A program made the position numbers and the translations under genes. 64,000 bases of DNA, taken from Bacillota bacterium (GTDB lineage Bacteria; Bacillota; Clostridia; Christensenellales; Aristaeellaceae). Below, one piece after another: positions 17,544 through 25,012 of the stretch. Where the stretch lies: the NCBI GenBank assembly GCA_023402355.1, contig JAEXCG010000104.1, positions 1-64,000 on the forward strand. Direction: 5' to 3'. Below the pieces are notes generated by a model. The model did not search any database. It was not told the origin of the DNA and was given only the letters and a program-made list of their open reading frames with translations. Position 1 is the first letter of the stretch. Every line of letters begins with the position of its first letter.

Positions 17544-18791
17544 ATGAAGATTCAGCCGCTCAAGGGCATGAGGGACTACCTGCCGGACGAAATGCGCCTG
17601 CGCGATTACGTGCAGGGTGAAATTTTGAAGACCTACCGCGCCAGCGGTTTTGAACGCATCGCCACCCCGATGCTCGAGGACATGGAAAACCTCGACAAGA
17701 GCGACGGCGGCGATAACCTGAACCTGATCTTCAAGGTGCTAAAGCGCGGCGACAAGCTCGACGCGGCGCTTGCCTCCGGAAGCGAAAAGGAGCTTTCCGA
17801 CATGGGCCTGCGCTACGACCTGACGCTGCCCCTCTCCCGATATTACGCGGCGAACCGCGCAAATCTTCCCGCGCCCTTCAAGGTCATCCAGACCGACCGC
17901 GTCTTTCGCGCAGAGCGCCCGCAGAAGGGCCGCATGCGCGAGTTCGTGCAGTGCGACATCGACATCCTCGGCGACGAGAGCGTGAACGCGGAGATCGAAC
18001 TCATCGACGTGACGGCGCGCGCGCTGCTCTCCATCGGCTTTACCGACTTTACCGTGAACATCAACGACCGGCGCATGCTGCGCGGCATGCTTCAAACGAT
18101 GGGCTTTGGCGCGGATACGCTGGACAGCGTGTGCGTCACGTTCGACAAGCTGGACAAGGTCGGCGCGGACGGCGTGCGCGCGGAGCTCACGGAAAAGGGC
18201 TTCCCCGCGCAGGCGGTGGAGGCGCTGGACGCCTTCCTTCGCGCGGGCGACTTCGCGCTCGAGCGCGTCGCCGCGCTGTGCGAGGACAGGACGCTCGGCG
18301 AAAACGTGCAGCGCGTCATCGACACCGTGCGCCGCCTCGCCGGGGGCCGCTACGCCATCGCCTACTGCCCCTCGCTCGTGCGCGGGCAGGGCTATTACAC
18401 GGGCATGGTCTTCGAGGTCACCTGCGCCGCGTTCTCCGGCGCGGTCGCTGGCGGCGGGCGCTACGACGAGATGATCGGCAAGTTCATCGGACAGAAGGTG
18501 CCCGCCGTGGGCTTCTCCATCGGCTTTGAGCGCATCTGCAGCATTCTGATGGAGCAGGGCTTCGTCATCCCCGCCGAAAAGCAAAAGCTCGCGCTGCTCT
18601 ACCGTCCGGACGCCGACTTCGCGTCGGTGCTCACGAAGGCCGAAGCGCTGCGCGAGCGCTACGCGGTCACGGTGCTTACGCAGCAAAAGAAGCTGGGCAA
18701 GCAGCTCGGCGCGCTGGAGGCCGCGGGCTTTGCAGCCGCCGCCTTCGCGGACAACGACGACGTCAAGGAGCTCGGGCAGAAGGCCGAGTAA
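17544..18791 (+). CDS. hisS: Histidine--tRNA ligase
   Basis: 415 aa class II synthetase. Motif 2 is FRAERPQKGRMREFVQCDID (about 114-133). Histidine motifs are visible: LRYDLTLPLSRY (about 93), LVRGQGYYTGMVFE (about 275) and GGGRYDEMIG (about 300), with motif 3 as VGFSIGFERI. A C-terminal anticodon-binding domain follows from about 335. It charges tRNA-His. The hisS-aspS pairing common in Firmicutes is absent: hisS is alone here with its own promoter and terminator. Confidence 0.95.
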   Translation: MKIQPLKGMRDYLPDEMRLRDYVQGEILKTYRASGFERIATPMLEDMENLDKSDGGDNLNLIFKVLKRGDKLDAALASGSEKELSDMGLRYDLTLPLSRYYAANRANLPAPFKVIQTDRVFRAERPQKGRMREFVQCDIDILGDESVNAEIELIDVTARALLSIGFTDFTVNINDRRMLRGMLQTMGFGADTLDSVCVTFDKLDKVGADGVRAELTEKGFPAQAVEALDAFLRAGDFALERVAALCEDRTLGENVQRVIDTVRRLAGGRYAIAYCPSLVRGQGYYTGMVFEVTCAAFSGAVAGGGRYDEMIGKFIGQKVPAVGFSIGFERICSILMEQGFVIPAEKQKLALLYRPDADFASVLTKAEALRERYAVTVLTQQKKLGKQLGALEAAGFAAAAFADNDDVKELGQKAE

Positions 18792-18811
18792 AGCGGGCCT
18801 AAAACCGACTA

Positions 18812-18849
18812 AGTGGAGAAGCCGCATTGGCTTCCCCACTCTTTTTTTC
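18812..18849 (+). terminator. Terminator of hisS
   Basis: The 12-bp stem AGTGGAGAAGCC (18812-18823)/GGCTTCCCCACT (18829-18840) is followed by C and seven T residues. Confidence 0.9.
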
Positions 18850-18921
18850 GTAAAGGACGGCATTCTACGCCATGCAGACGCGCTTCTCACCCCGTCGGGT
18901 GATTTATTTATCTCTTTTCGC

Positions 18922-18975
18922 TTGACACGCTCCTCGAAAGGTGATATATTCATCTCATAAAGATACAAATATATC
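18922..18975 (+). promoter_or_regulatory. Promoter and probable operator of the DUF3796-XRE pair
   Basis: TTGACA (18922-18927), 17-bp spacer, TATATT (18945-18950). An inverted repeat GATATATT (18943-18950) ... AATATATC (18968-18975) overlaps the -10 and start region, with an inner ATCT/AGAT pair. The neighbouring XRE regulator probably binds it and represses its own operon. Confidence 0.7.
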
Positions 18976-18994
18976 TCCACCAGGAGGAAACGAC

Positions 18995-19657
18995 ATGAAA
19001 AAAGCAAAACGTGTGATCGGGCTGGGCGTCGCCTGTGTGCTTGCGATAGTTCTCTCGTCCCTGTACGCCATTGCCTTCAACGAATCGCGCCTCGTCGCGC
19101 CGATGGACTTTTCGACCTACGCCTTTCAGCTAAAGGATCTGCCGATGCTCTGTTCCATCGCGCTGCTCTGGCTGTACGCCATCTACCTGTTCGTGCTGCT
19201 GTTCCGCGCCATGGCCCGCAGAAATCAAGAAGCTGCGCGCACGCATCGAACGCGCAGGCTCAATCCCAAGCTCGGGCTGCTGGGTTTCTTGGGCTTTCTG
19301 GGCTTCGTTGGGTTCATGACCTACCGAGTGGACAGGACGGTCTACCCCTTCGCCTTTTTCCTCTTCTTCGGCTTTTTCGGTTTTTTCTTCGAGGGAAAGA
19401 TGTCCGATACCTACATGGACGAGCGCTACCGCGAAAACGCGAAGACCGCCCAGCTTCAGGCCATGAAGGTCGGGTACAGCGTAATCTTCATCTTGTTGCT
19501 CCTGTTGGGGCGGGGCGCGCTTTTCGGAAATCTGGAATATACGCTGATCGCCTTCGTCATCGGCACCTCGCTTTCGCTCGCGCTTGTGCTCTTTTTAAGC
19601 GAATACCTGCTCTACCGTCTGGATCTCGACGAGACGGCGGACGACGGCGAGGTATAA
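18995..19657 (+). CDS. DUF3796-type membrane protein
   Basis: 220 aa from ATG 18995 with AGGAGG upstream. It has about six membrane segments: one N-terminal, one at 45-65, then the family signature LGLLGFLGFLGFVGF near residue 88, a Phe/Gly-rich segment FFLFFGFFGFFFEGKMSDTYMDERY, and two more at the C-terminus. DUF3796 proteins are commonly paired with a small XRE regulator, as here (3-bp gap). The function is unknown. Confidence 0.7.
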   Translation: MKKAKRVIGLGVACVLAIVLSSLYAIAFNESRLVAPMDFSTYAFQLKDLPMLCSIALLWLYAIYLFVLLFRAMARRNQEAARTHRTRRLNPKLGLLGFLGFLGFVGFMTYRVDRTVYPFAFFLFFGFFGFFFEGKMSDTYMDERYRENAKTAQLQAMKVGYSVIFILLLLLGRGALFGNLEYTLIAFVIGTSLSLALVLFLSEYLLYRLDLDETADDGEV

Positions 19658-19660
19658 CGT

Positions 19661-19876
19661 ATGCCGGAATTTGAGTGCAGACTGAAAAAATACCGGCTTC
19701 AAAGCGACATGACGCAGGAGCAGCTTGCGCTTCGCGTCGGGGTGCGGCGCGAGACCATCATGCGGCTGGAAAAGGCGCAGTACAACCCCTCCCTCAAGCT
19801 CGCGATCGACATCTCCCGGGCCGTCAAAGCGCCGATCGAGGAAATATTCATCTTTCCGGAAAATCCGGACGAATGA
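19661..19876 (+). CDS. Small XRE-family transcriptional regulator
   Basis: 71 aa, single helix-turn-helix of the Cro/CI type: MTQEQLALRVGVRRETIMRLEKAQ (residues 14-37 in two parts) and a C-terminal PIEEIFIFPE typical of YgzD-like regulators that travel with membrane proteins. It starts three bases after the DUF3796 stop. It probably autoregulates through the AT-rich dyad at 18943-18975. The following terminator is the site where the first terminator-flanked element lies. Confidence 0.85.
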   Translation: MPEFECRLKKYRLQSDMTQEQLALRVGVRRETIMRLEKAQYNPSLKLAIDISRAVKAPIEEIFIFPENPDE

Positions 19877-19881
19877 ACAAA

Positions 19882-20182
19882 AAACGGGCATGCACCCGTT
19901 TTAGCGCGTCGACAAAGCGGCATACGCCGCTTTGTCGACGTTAGGGGTGATCTTTTCGCTCCGCAAAACTGCGTTTTGCTGCGGAAAAAGCCCCGACTAC
20001 GAAGGGAGCGAAGCGACTAGGCGCGAGGACAGCGCGAAGCGCTCCGCAGAGCCGTACCCCGCGCATAGCGCTGGGCGCAGCGGGCAAAGCCGGGCGATAC
20101 GATTGCAGTCTTGCAGACGGCTTTTGGTTTCTCTGCCTTCGATGGGTTTGTCATCAATCTGAAACGGGCATGTACCCGTTTT
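19882..20182 (+). mobile_element. Terminator-flanked hairpin element, copy 1 (long form)
   Basis: Between convergent genes. A core of 259 bp (19903-20161) is bracketed by a 21-bp direct repeat (19882-19902 and 20162-20182, one loop mismatch) that is the stem-loop of a terminator, AAACGGG...CCCGTTTT. At the left end is a 15-bp perfect hairpin, CGTCGACAAAGCGGC (19907-19921), loop ATAC, GCCGCTTTGTCGACG (19926-19940). Next comes GCAAAAC-TGC-GTTTTGC, an 80-90 bp stretch (about 19994-20083) that the other copies lack, and a right end (about 20084-20160) shared with them. No intact ORF or transposase is seen. Confidence 0.8.
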
Positions 20183-20186
20183 TTTG

Positions 20187-21458
20187 TTATTCTGCGGCTT
20201 CCACGCGATCGCGCCCCTTTTGTTTGGCGCGGTAAAGTGCCGCGTCCGCCGCATTGAAGATCTCTTTAAAGCCCCGTCTGCCTTCCCGCGAGCCCGACGC
20301 GCCGATGCTGCATGAAATCCCCGTATCCTGCTGTGAAAAGACCTCCCGCGTCCGCCGCAGGATGGCGTCCGCGACCCTTAGCGCGCCGCTCTGTCCGCCC
20401 GTCCTCATCAGCATCAGGAACTCGTCCCCGCCGATGCGCCCAACCACCGCGTCCTGCGGCGCACAGCCGGTGAGGATGCGCGCAAACGCGCGCAGCACGT
20501 CGTCCCCCTTCCAGTGCCCCAGGGTGTCGTTGACCGTCTTAAAGTTGTCCACGTCCATCACCAGCACCGCGCCGTCGCACGCCTCGTCCCGCGCAAACAG
20601 CGCGAGGCCTCTGTCGTATGCCGCGCGATGGTTGAGCAGGCCCGTAAGCGAGTCGTTGTCGATCTGACGCCTGAGCAGCTCATGATGCTCCATCTCCGCC
20701 GTGATGTCCGTATAGACGCTGCAAATCTGCCCTGCCTTTTCCCCGGCCGCACCTTTCTTGCCCGTTTCCTTCACCCAGACGTGCGCGCCGTCCCTACGGC
20801 ACATCCGGTATCGCGCGGTATAGACGCCCTCCTCGTCCACGGCGTCCCATTGACGCAGCACGTCTTCCCGGTCCGCCGGGCAGACCGCGCCCAGCGCCGT
20901 CCCGCAGGATTCGCGCAAAAAGACGTCGCGCGGACATCCGAGCAGCTTGGGAAGGCCGTCCCCCACGAAGAGATAGGTGTGTTCCCGGTCGCACAGGCAC
21001 TGCGAAAAGCCGCTGCCGATGTCCGCGTCGGGCATAAGGGCCGTCGGTCGATCCGCATCCTCCCGCAACGGCGCGGACAGGTGCGCGTGGTACAGCAAAA
21101 AGCCCCCCGTCGCCCTGCGCAAAAGCAGCGCCGACACGCGGCGGCGAACGCATTCGTTTTTTCCAGCGCTCCGCAGGAGGAGGCCCGCCTGGCCCGTCAC
21201 GAGGCAATGGACGTCGTCCAGGCACCGGGCGGTCAACGACTCCTCCGCCAGCGCCATGTCCCGCGCCGCATTCCGTCTTCTTTCGATCAGCGCGCGCACA
21301 CCCGCCGCGCCCAGGGCGTAATCCGTTTCGTCGATCCAAGATACGTCCTGCGAAAGCGCTTCGGTGAGGCTTTCATCCGCGCCGGGGCTGTAATACCGCC
21401 TCAGATAGGCGCGCACGAAGGCCGCCGCGCGGCGCTCCATGTTCTCCCGTTCCTCCAT
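20187..21458 (-). CDS. Diguanylate cyclase with SnoaL-like and PAS domains
   Basis: 423 aa. The N-terminal 130 residues resemble a SnoaL/NTF2-like sensor, residues 150-260 are a PAS domain ending in SVYTDITAEMEH, and residues 265-420 are a GGDEF domain with NDSLTGLLNHRAAYDRG and the intact signature RIGGDEF. It should make cyclic di-GMP. The allosteric I-site (RxxD five residues before GGDEF) reads APQD, so the Arg is missing and feedback inhibition by product is probably absent. GGGAGGG precedes the ATG. No transmembrane segment is seen. Confidence 0.9.
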   Translation of the reverse strand: MEERENMERRAAAFVRAYLRRYYSPGADESLTEALSQDVSWIDETDYALGAAGVRALIERRRNAARDMALAEESLTARCLDDVHCLVTGQAGLLLRSAGKNECVRRRVSALLLRRATGGFLLYHAHLSAPLREDADRPTALMPDADIGSGFSQCLCDREHTYLFVGDGLPKLLGCPRDVFLRESCGTALGAVCPADREDVLRQWDAVDEEGVYTARYRMCRRDGAHVWVKETGKKGAAGEKAGQICSVYTDITAEMEHHELLRRQIDNDSLTGLLNHRAAYDRGLALFARDEACDGAVLVMDVDNFKTVNDTLGHWKGDDVLRAFARILTGCAPQDAVVGRIGGDEFLMLMRTGGQSGALRVADAILRRTREVFSQQDTGISCSIGASGSREGRRGFKEIFNAADAALYRAKQKGRDRVEAAE

Positions 21459-21505
21459 ACGGCAACCCTCCCCGCCTCTGTGCCCATAAACCCAGTTGGG
21501 TCGAT

Positions 21506-21551
21506 TTTACACCAGATTCGATGTAAAGTCAATACGCCACATATGATGTGG
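21506..21551. promoter_or_regulatory. Two dyads between the diguanylate cyclase and XRE genes
   Basis: The divergent spacer holds TTTACA (21506-21511) with TGTAAA (21522-21527), and the palindrome CCACAT-ATG-ATGTGG (21537-21551). Both are of operator type and could serve the XRE regulator that starts 43 bp downstream. Confidence 0.5.
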
Positions 21552-21593
21552 GCAATAATAGCCTCATACAGAAAAAGCAATGAGGCGTCTCGC

Positions 21594-21809
21594 ATGAAAA
21601 ACTATTTGGACATCCTGCGCGGGCTGCGGGAGGACAACGACCTGACGCAAGCGGACGTGGCCCACATCCTGGGGACGACGCAGCAGGTGTACTCACGGTA
21701 TGAGAACGGGGTCAATGAAATTCCGCTGCGCCACTTTATTACGCTGTGTCGCTTTTACCGCGTAAGCGCGGACTGGGTGCTCGGGCTCGGCGCATACAGG
21801 CAGGATTGA
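21594..21809 (+). CDS. Small XRE-family transcriptional regulator
   Basis: 71 aa from the ATG at 21594; the frame is open much further upstream but only as a shadow of the cyclase gene. The helix-turn-helix is LTQADVAHILGTTQQVYSRY (18-37), followed by ENGVNEIPLRHFITLCRFYRVSADWVLGL, the usual C-terminal helix of SinR/Cro-like proteins. It is divergent from the diguanylate cyclase and may control it as well as itself. Confidence 0.85.
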   Translation: MKNYLDILRGLREDNDLTQADVAHILGTTQQVYSRYENGVNEIPLRHFITLCRFYRVSADWVLGLGAYRQD

Positions 21810-21814
21810 ACGAA

Positions 21815-21844
21815 AAGGGGCGGGCGCCGTCGCGCCCGTCCCTT
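21815..21844 (+). terminator. Hairpin between convergent XRE and ytfJ genes
   Basis: A 13-bp GC-rich stem (one G-T pair) at 21815-21827 with 21832-21844. It overlaps the ytfJ stop codon. The T tract is poor, so its strength as a terminator is uncertain. Confidence 0.5.
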
Positions 21845-22353
21845 CAATCTTTGTCCTCGTCGAGCTGTTTTTCCAAATCCTTTGGAAGCGGCGTCACGGT
21901 AAAGGCCTGCGGCGCCTCTTCCTTCTTCGCCTTCTTCTTGCCGGGCTTAGGTTCCTCTTCCTCGTCGTCGCAGAGCATGTTCTTCAGGTCTCCTACGACC
22001 TGCGGAATCATTTCCACCATGCGATCGACCGGCGTCGCATAGTTGGCGGAAAGCAGCTTCACCTGCCCGCCGCCCGACACGAGGAAGCCCACGGGGTTGA
22101 CCGACACGCCCGCGCCGCTGCCGCCCGCGAAGGGAAGCGCTTCGTCCACGTTCGCGCTCTTGATCTGCCCCTTGCCGTCCACGCTGTACTCGCCGCCGCC
22201 CGCTACAAAGCCAAAGGATACGCGCGAGATGGGGATGATCGTCACGCCCTCCGCCGTCTGCACGGGGTCGCCCACGACGGTGTTCACGTCCACCATGTCG
22301 CGGATGTTCTCCATCGTCGTCCCCATCAGGCTTTCAATAGGATGCCTGTCCAT
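21844..22353 (-). CDS. ytfJ: Sporulation protein YtfJ (GerW family)
   Basis: 169 aa. GerW-family features: NIRDMVDVNTVVGDPVQT near residue 15, VTIIPISRVSFGFVAGGGEY near 38 and GGSGAGVSVNPVGFLV near 77. A charged tail rich in Glu and Lys (about 128-150) follows. YtfJ is found in spore formers and is needed for normal germination in Bacillus. The upstream gene encodes a DUF2953 protein, the same pairing as ytfI-ytfJ in Bacillus subtilis. Confidence 0.9.
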   Translation of the reverse strand: MDRHPIESLMGTTMENIRDMVDVNTVVGDPVQTAEGVTIIPISRVSFGFVAGGGEYSVDGKGQIKSANVDEALPFAGGSGAGVSVNPVGFLVSGGGQVKLLSANYATPVDRMVEMIPQVVGDLKNMLCDDEEEEPKPGKKKAKKEEAPQAFTVTPLPKDLEKQLDEDKD

Positions 22354-22407
22354 ATCTTCTTCGCCTCTTTCCGATTTCGCCGCCCTTCACGCGGGGCGGG
22401 ATGCGCG

Positions 22408-23001
22408 TCACGCAGCGTCCGCGTGCGCGCGCAGCGCAGCGCGCTGCGCCGACAGCCGGATGCTGTGCAGCATGCCGAGCGCTACCGTGGCCATAATGTC
22501 CCCCGGCAGCACGACGATTATACACTGCGCGGTCATCAGGAACACGGGGTGCGAAAAGTCCGGCGCGACGCCAAAGTGCGGCGTCACGCGCATCTTTTTT
22601 TGAATGAGGCGCGAGAGCGGCGCCAGCGTGCAGCAGAGCAGGCCGCATACGCGCGCGGTGTTCGACGCCTCCTCCATGCCCACGCGCGCCCGGGCCACCA
22701 GCTTGTCCACGCGCACGTGCCGCTCGATGTAGGCGCGGGCGCGCCTGTTTTTCAGCACCGGGCGAACGACCGTGCGCGCCGACACGTCGACCGGCGCGCC
22801 CTCCGCGCCATCCTTGCCGCGTGGGCGAATCGAGAAAAAGAGGCCGCTCTTTCCGCGTTCGATGACGCCGTCGAAGCGCAGCGTCCAAAACAGCGCGCGC
22901 AGCTTGAGCTGCACGGTTGACCGCTCCCCGATGTCCAGCCTCGCGCTGATGTGCAGCGGCACCAGCAGCAGCGCGTATAAAAACGTCGTCACATATACCA
23001 T
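22408..23001 (-). CDS. DUF2953 domain-containing protein (YtfI-like)
   Basis: 197 aa from the ATG at 23001; the frame is open further upstream but overlaps the divergent gene. It begins with a hydrophobic segment (TTFLYALLLVPLHISARLDI), then a beta-rich stretch KLRALFWTLRFDGVIER typical of DUF2953, and has a second hydrophobic region near the C-terminus. The function is unknown. It lies 54 bp before ytfJ, as in Bacillus, which suggests a shared role in the spore. The RBS is weak (GGGGGTG). Confidence 0.75.
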   Translation of the reverse strand: MVYVTTFLYALLLVPLHISARLDIGERSTVQLKLRALFWTLRFDGVIERGKSGLFFSIRPRGKDGAEGAPVDVSARTVVRPVLKNRRARAYIERHVRVDKLVARARVGMEEASNTARVCGLLCCTLAPLSRLIQKKMRVTPHFGVAPDFSHPVFLMTAQCIIVVLPGDIMATVALGMLHSIRLSAQRAALRAHADAA

Positions 23002-23076
23002 GTCTTCACCCCCGCATTCCTGTTCTTCCCGCATGTTCTTCGTTTGATACATCTTTTCTTTTGCCCGGCGGGCGTG

Positions 23077-23082
23077 TATAAT
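23077..23082 (+). promoter_or_regulatory. -10 box before the exoA operon
   Basis: TATAAT at 23077-23082, 37 bp before the next start. No good -35 is seen at 16-18 bp, so the promoter may need an activator or be weak. Confidence 0.45.
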
Positions 23083-23118
23083 AAAAAGCACTGAATTTGG
23101 AAATGGAGGCCTTCCCCC

Positions 23119-23625
23119 ATGTACAAGCTTCTCGAAAACTTTGAATACGTCATCCTGCTCCTGTTCCTTGCCTGCTTCGTGCTGGGCAAGCTTTATCTCA
23201 TGCTCGCCCTCGCCGTGCTCTGGTATCTGCTCTACGGCTTCGTGGGCCTCGCGGAGCGCATGATCCAGACGGGGCACCGCCGCCTCGCGCAATTTTATTT
23301 GAAGGTCACGTTTCCCTACCTGCTGCTCCCCTTCCGGCGCGCCTGGTACTACATGCTGAGCATTCTCGCGCTGCCCGCCGAGCCCGTCTACCCGGCGGAT
23401 ACGGCGCTGGCGCTCTCCCGAAAGCTCAACCCAGAAGCCCTTGGAAACGACAACAACCGCAGCTACTACTACGGCATCGTGGCCCATATCCAGACCGAGC
23501 TGGGCAACGTCCCGGAGGCCCGGGCGCAGCTTGAAAAGGCGCGCGCCCTGAAGCACAATGCGGGGTTTGACAAGCTGTACCAAGACATCGAAGAACGCAT
23601 CTTAAAGAAGGAGCAAAGCGCATGA
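23119..23625 (+). CDS. Membrane-anchored protein with a TPR-like tail
   Basis: 168 aa, not recognised as a named family. Two N-terminal membrane segments (about 10-42) are followed by a short cytoplasmic helical region. The tail [28 protein letters not shown] (in two parts, about 112-140) has the pattern of a TPR unit. It overlaps the exoA start by four bases (ATGA), so the two are co-translated. No catalytic motif is visible. Confidence 0.7.
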   Translation: MYKLLENFEYVILLLFLACFVLGKLYLMLALAVLWYLLYGFVGLAERMIQTGHRRLAQFYLKVTFPYLLLPFRRAWYYMLSILALPAEPVYPADTALALSRKLNPEALGNDNNRSYYYGIVAHIQTELGNVPEARAQLEKARALKHNAGFDKLYQDIEERILKKEQSA

Positions 23626-24377
23626 AGCTGATTTCCTGGAATGTCAACGGCCTTCGCGCCTGCCTGGGCAAGGGATTTATGGACTACTTCGCCGCCCAGC
23701 AGGCCGACTTCTTCTGCCTGCAGGAGACGAAGATGCAGGAAGGTCAGGCGGATGTCCCCACGGAGGGATACGTGCAGTTCTGGAACAGCGCCGTCAAAAA
23801 GGGCTATTCCGGAACCGCCATCTTCGCCAAAGAACCCCCGCTCAGCGCGCGCTATGGCCTCGGCATCGAAGCGCACGACCAGGAGGGGCGCGTCATCACC
23901 CTGGAATACGAGGACTTCTTTCTCGTCACCGTCTACACGCCCAACGCGCAGCGCGAGCTCACCCGCCTCTCCTACCGCATGCAATGGGAAGAGGATTTCC
24001 GCGCGTACCTCAAGGCGCTCGACGCGCAAAAGCCCGTCATCGTCTGCGGGGACATGAACGTCGCGCACAAGGAAATCGACCTCAAGAACGCCAAGTCCAA
24101 CGCCGGGAACGCGGGCTTTACGGATGAAGAACGCGAACAGATGACCCGGACGCTCGAAAGCGGCTTTGTCGATACGTTCCGTCACCTTTATCCGGACAAG
24201 GCCGGCTGCTATTCCTGGTGGTCCTACATGTTCAACGCCAGAAAGAACAACGCCGGGTGGCGCATCGATTATTTTCTCGTCTCCGATCGCATCAAGGACC
24301 GCATTCACGAGGCGCGCATCGACGCGGACGTATACGGCAGCGATCACTGCCCCGTCGCGCTGGAGATCGACCTGTAA
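23622..24377 (+). CDS. exoA: Exodeoxyribonuclease III / AP endonuclease
   Basis: 251 aa, ExoIII (Xth) family. Active-site blocks: [12 protein letters not shown] (1-13), LQETKMQ (about 35), [14 protein letters not shown] (about 143) and the C-terminal [12 protein letters not shown] with the catalytic Asp-His pair. It cleaves DNA at abasic sites and has 3'-5' exonuclease activity in base excision repair. It starts inside the stop of the preceding gene. Confidence 0.95.
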   Translation: MKLISWNVNGLRACLGKGFMDYFAAQQADFFCLQETKMQEGQADVPTEGYVQFWNSAVKKGYSGTAIFAKEPPLSARYGLGIEAHDQEGRVITLEYEDFFLVTVYTPNAQRELTRLSYRMQWEEDFRAYLKALDAQKPVIVCGDMNVAHKEIDLKNAKSNAGNAGFTDEEREQMTRTLESGFVDTFRHLYPDKAGCYSWWSYMFNARKNNAGWRIDYFLVSDRIKDRIHEARIDADVYGSDHCPVALEIDL

Positions 24378-24388
24378 ATATCTCCAAA

Positions 24389-24414
24389 GGGCCGTGCGCC
24401 GGCCCATTCTTTTT
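24389..24414 (+). terminator. Terminator of exoA
   Basis: The stem GGGCCG (24389-24394)/CGGCCC (24400-24405) is followed by ATTCTTTTT. It ends just before the RBS of the next gene, so the phosphodiesterase gene probably depends on read-through or a hidden promoter. Confidence 0.7.
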
Positions 24415-24430
24415 GACAGGAGGGTTTTTC

Positions 24431-24979
24431 ATGAAATATCTGTTTGCATCCGACATTCACGGCTCGCGCGGCGCCGCTGAGCAGGTGCTGGAGCGCTACG
24501 CCGTCGAGGGCGCGTCCCGCCTCATTTTGCTGGGCGACCTGCTCTACCACGGCCCGCGAAACGACCTGCCCGACGATTACGACCCGAAGGAGGTGATCCG
24601 TCTGCTCAACGGCGCCAAAAGGGAAATCCTCTGCGTGCGGGGGAACTGCGACGCCGAGGTCGACCAAATGGTGCTGGAGTTCCCGATCACCGCGGACTGC
24701 ATGCTGCTGGACCTCGCCGGGCGCGCCGCGTTCGTGACGCACGGGCACATCTTTAACCTTTCTTCGCTTCCGCCCCTGAAGGACGGCGACCTGCTGATTC
24801 ACGGGCACACGCACGTGCTCACCGTTCAGCGCCAGGGCGGGATTACCTACATCAATCCCGGCTCCGCCGCGCTGCCCAAGGAGGGCAATCCGAAGTCCTA
24901 CATGATCTGGGAGGACGGCCTGTTCACCATCAAGGAGCTAGGCGGAAAGGTCGTCACCACCTACGACAGCCGCGCTTGA
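24431..24979 (+). CDS. yfcE: Phosphodiesterase, YfcE family metallophosphatase
   Basis: 182 aa from ATG 24431 with AGGAGGG upstream. All calcineurin-type metal motifs are present: DIHG (8-11), GDLLYHGPR (about 36), GNCD (about 72), THGH (about 104) and HGHTH (about 121). It hydrolyses phosphodiesters with Mn; the natural substrate of the family is not settled. A gap of 33 bp precedes the ATP-grasp gene. Confidence 0.9.
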   Translation: MKYLFASDIHGSRGAAEQVLERYAVEGASRLILLGDLLYHGPRNDLPDDYDPKEVIRLLNGAKREILCVRGNCDAEVDQMVLEFPITADCMLLDLAGRAAFVTHGHIFNLSSLPPLKDGDLLIHGHTHVLTVQRQGGITYINPGSAALPKEGNPKSYMIWEDGLFTIKELGGKVVTTYDSRA

Positions 24980-25012
24980 GGCGGCGCACATCATAAAAGG
25001 AAGCGAAAGCAC

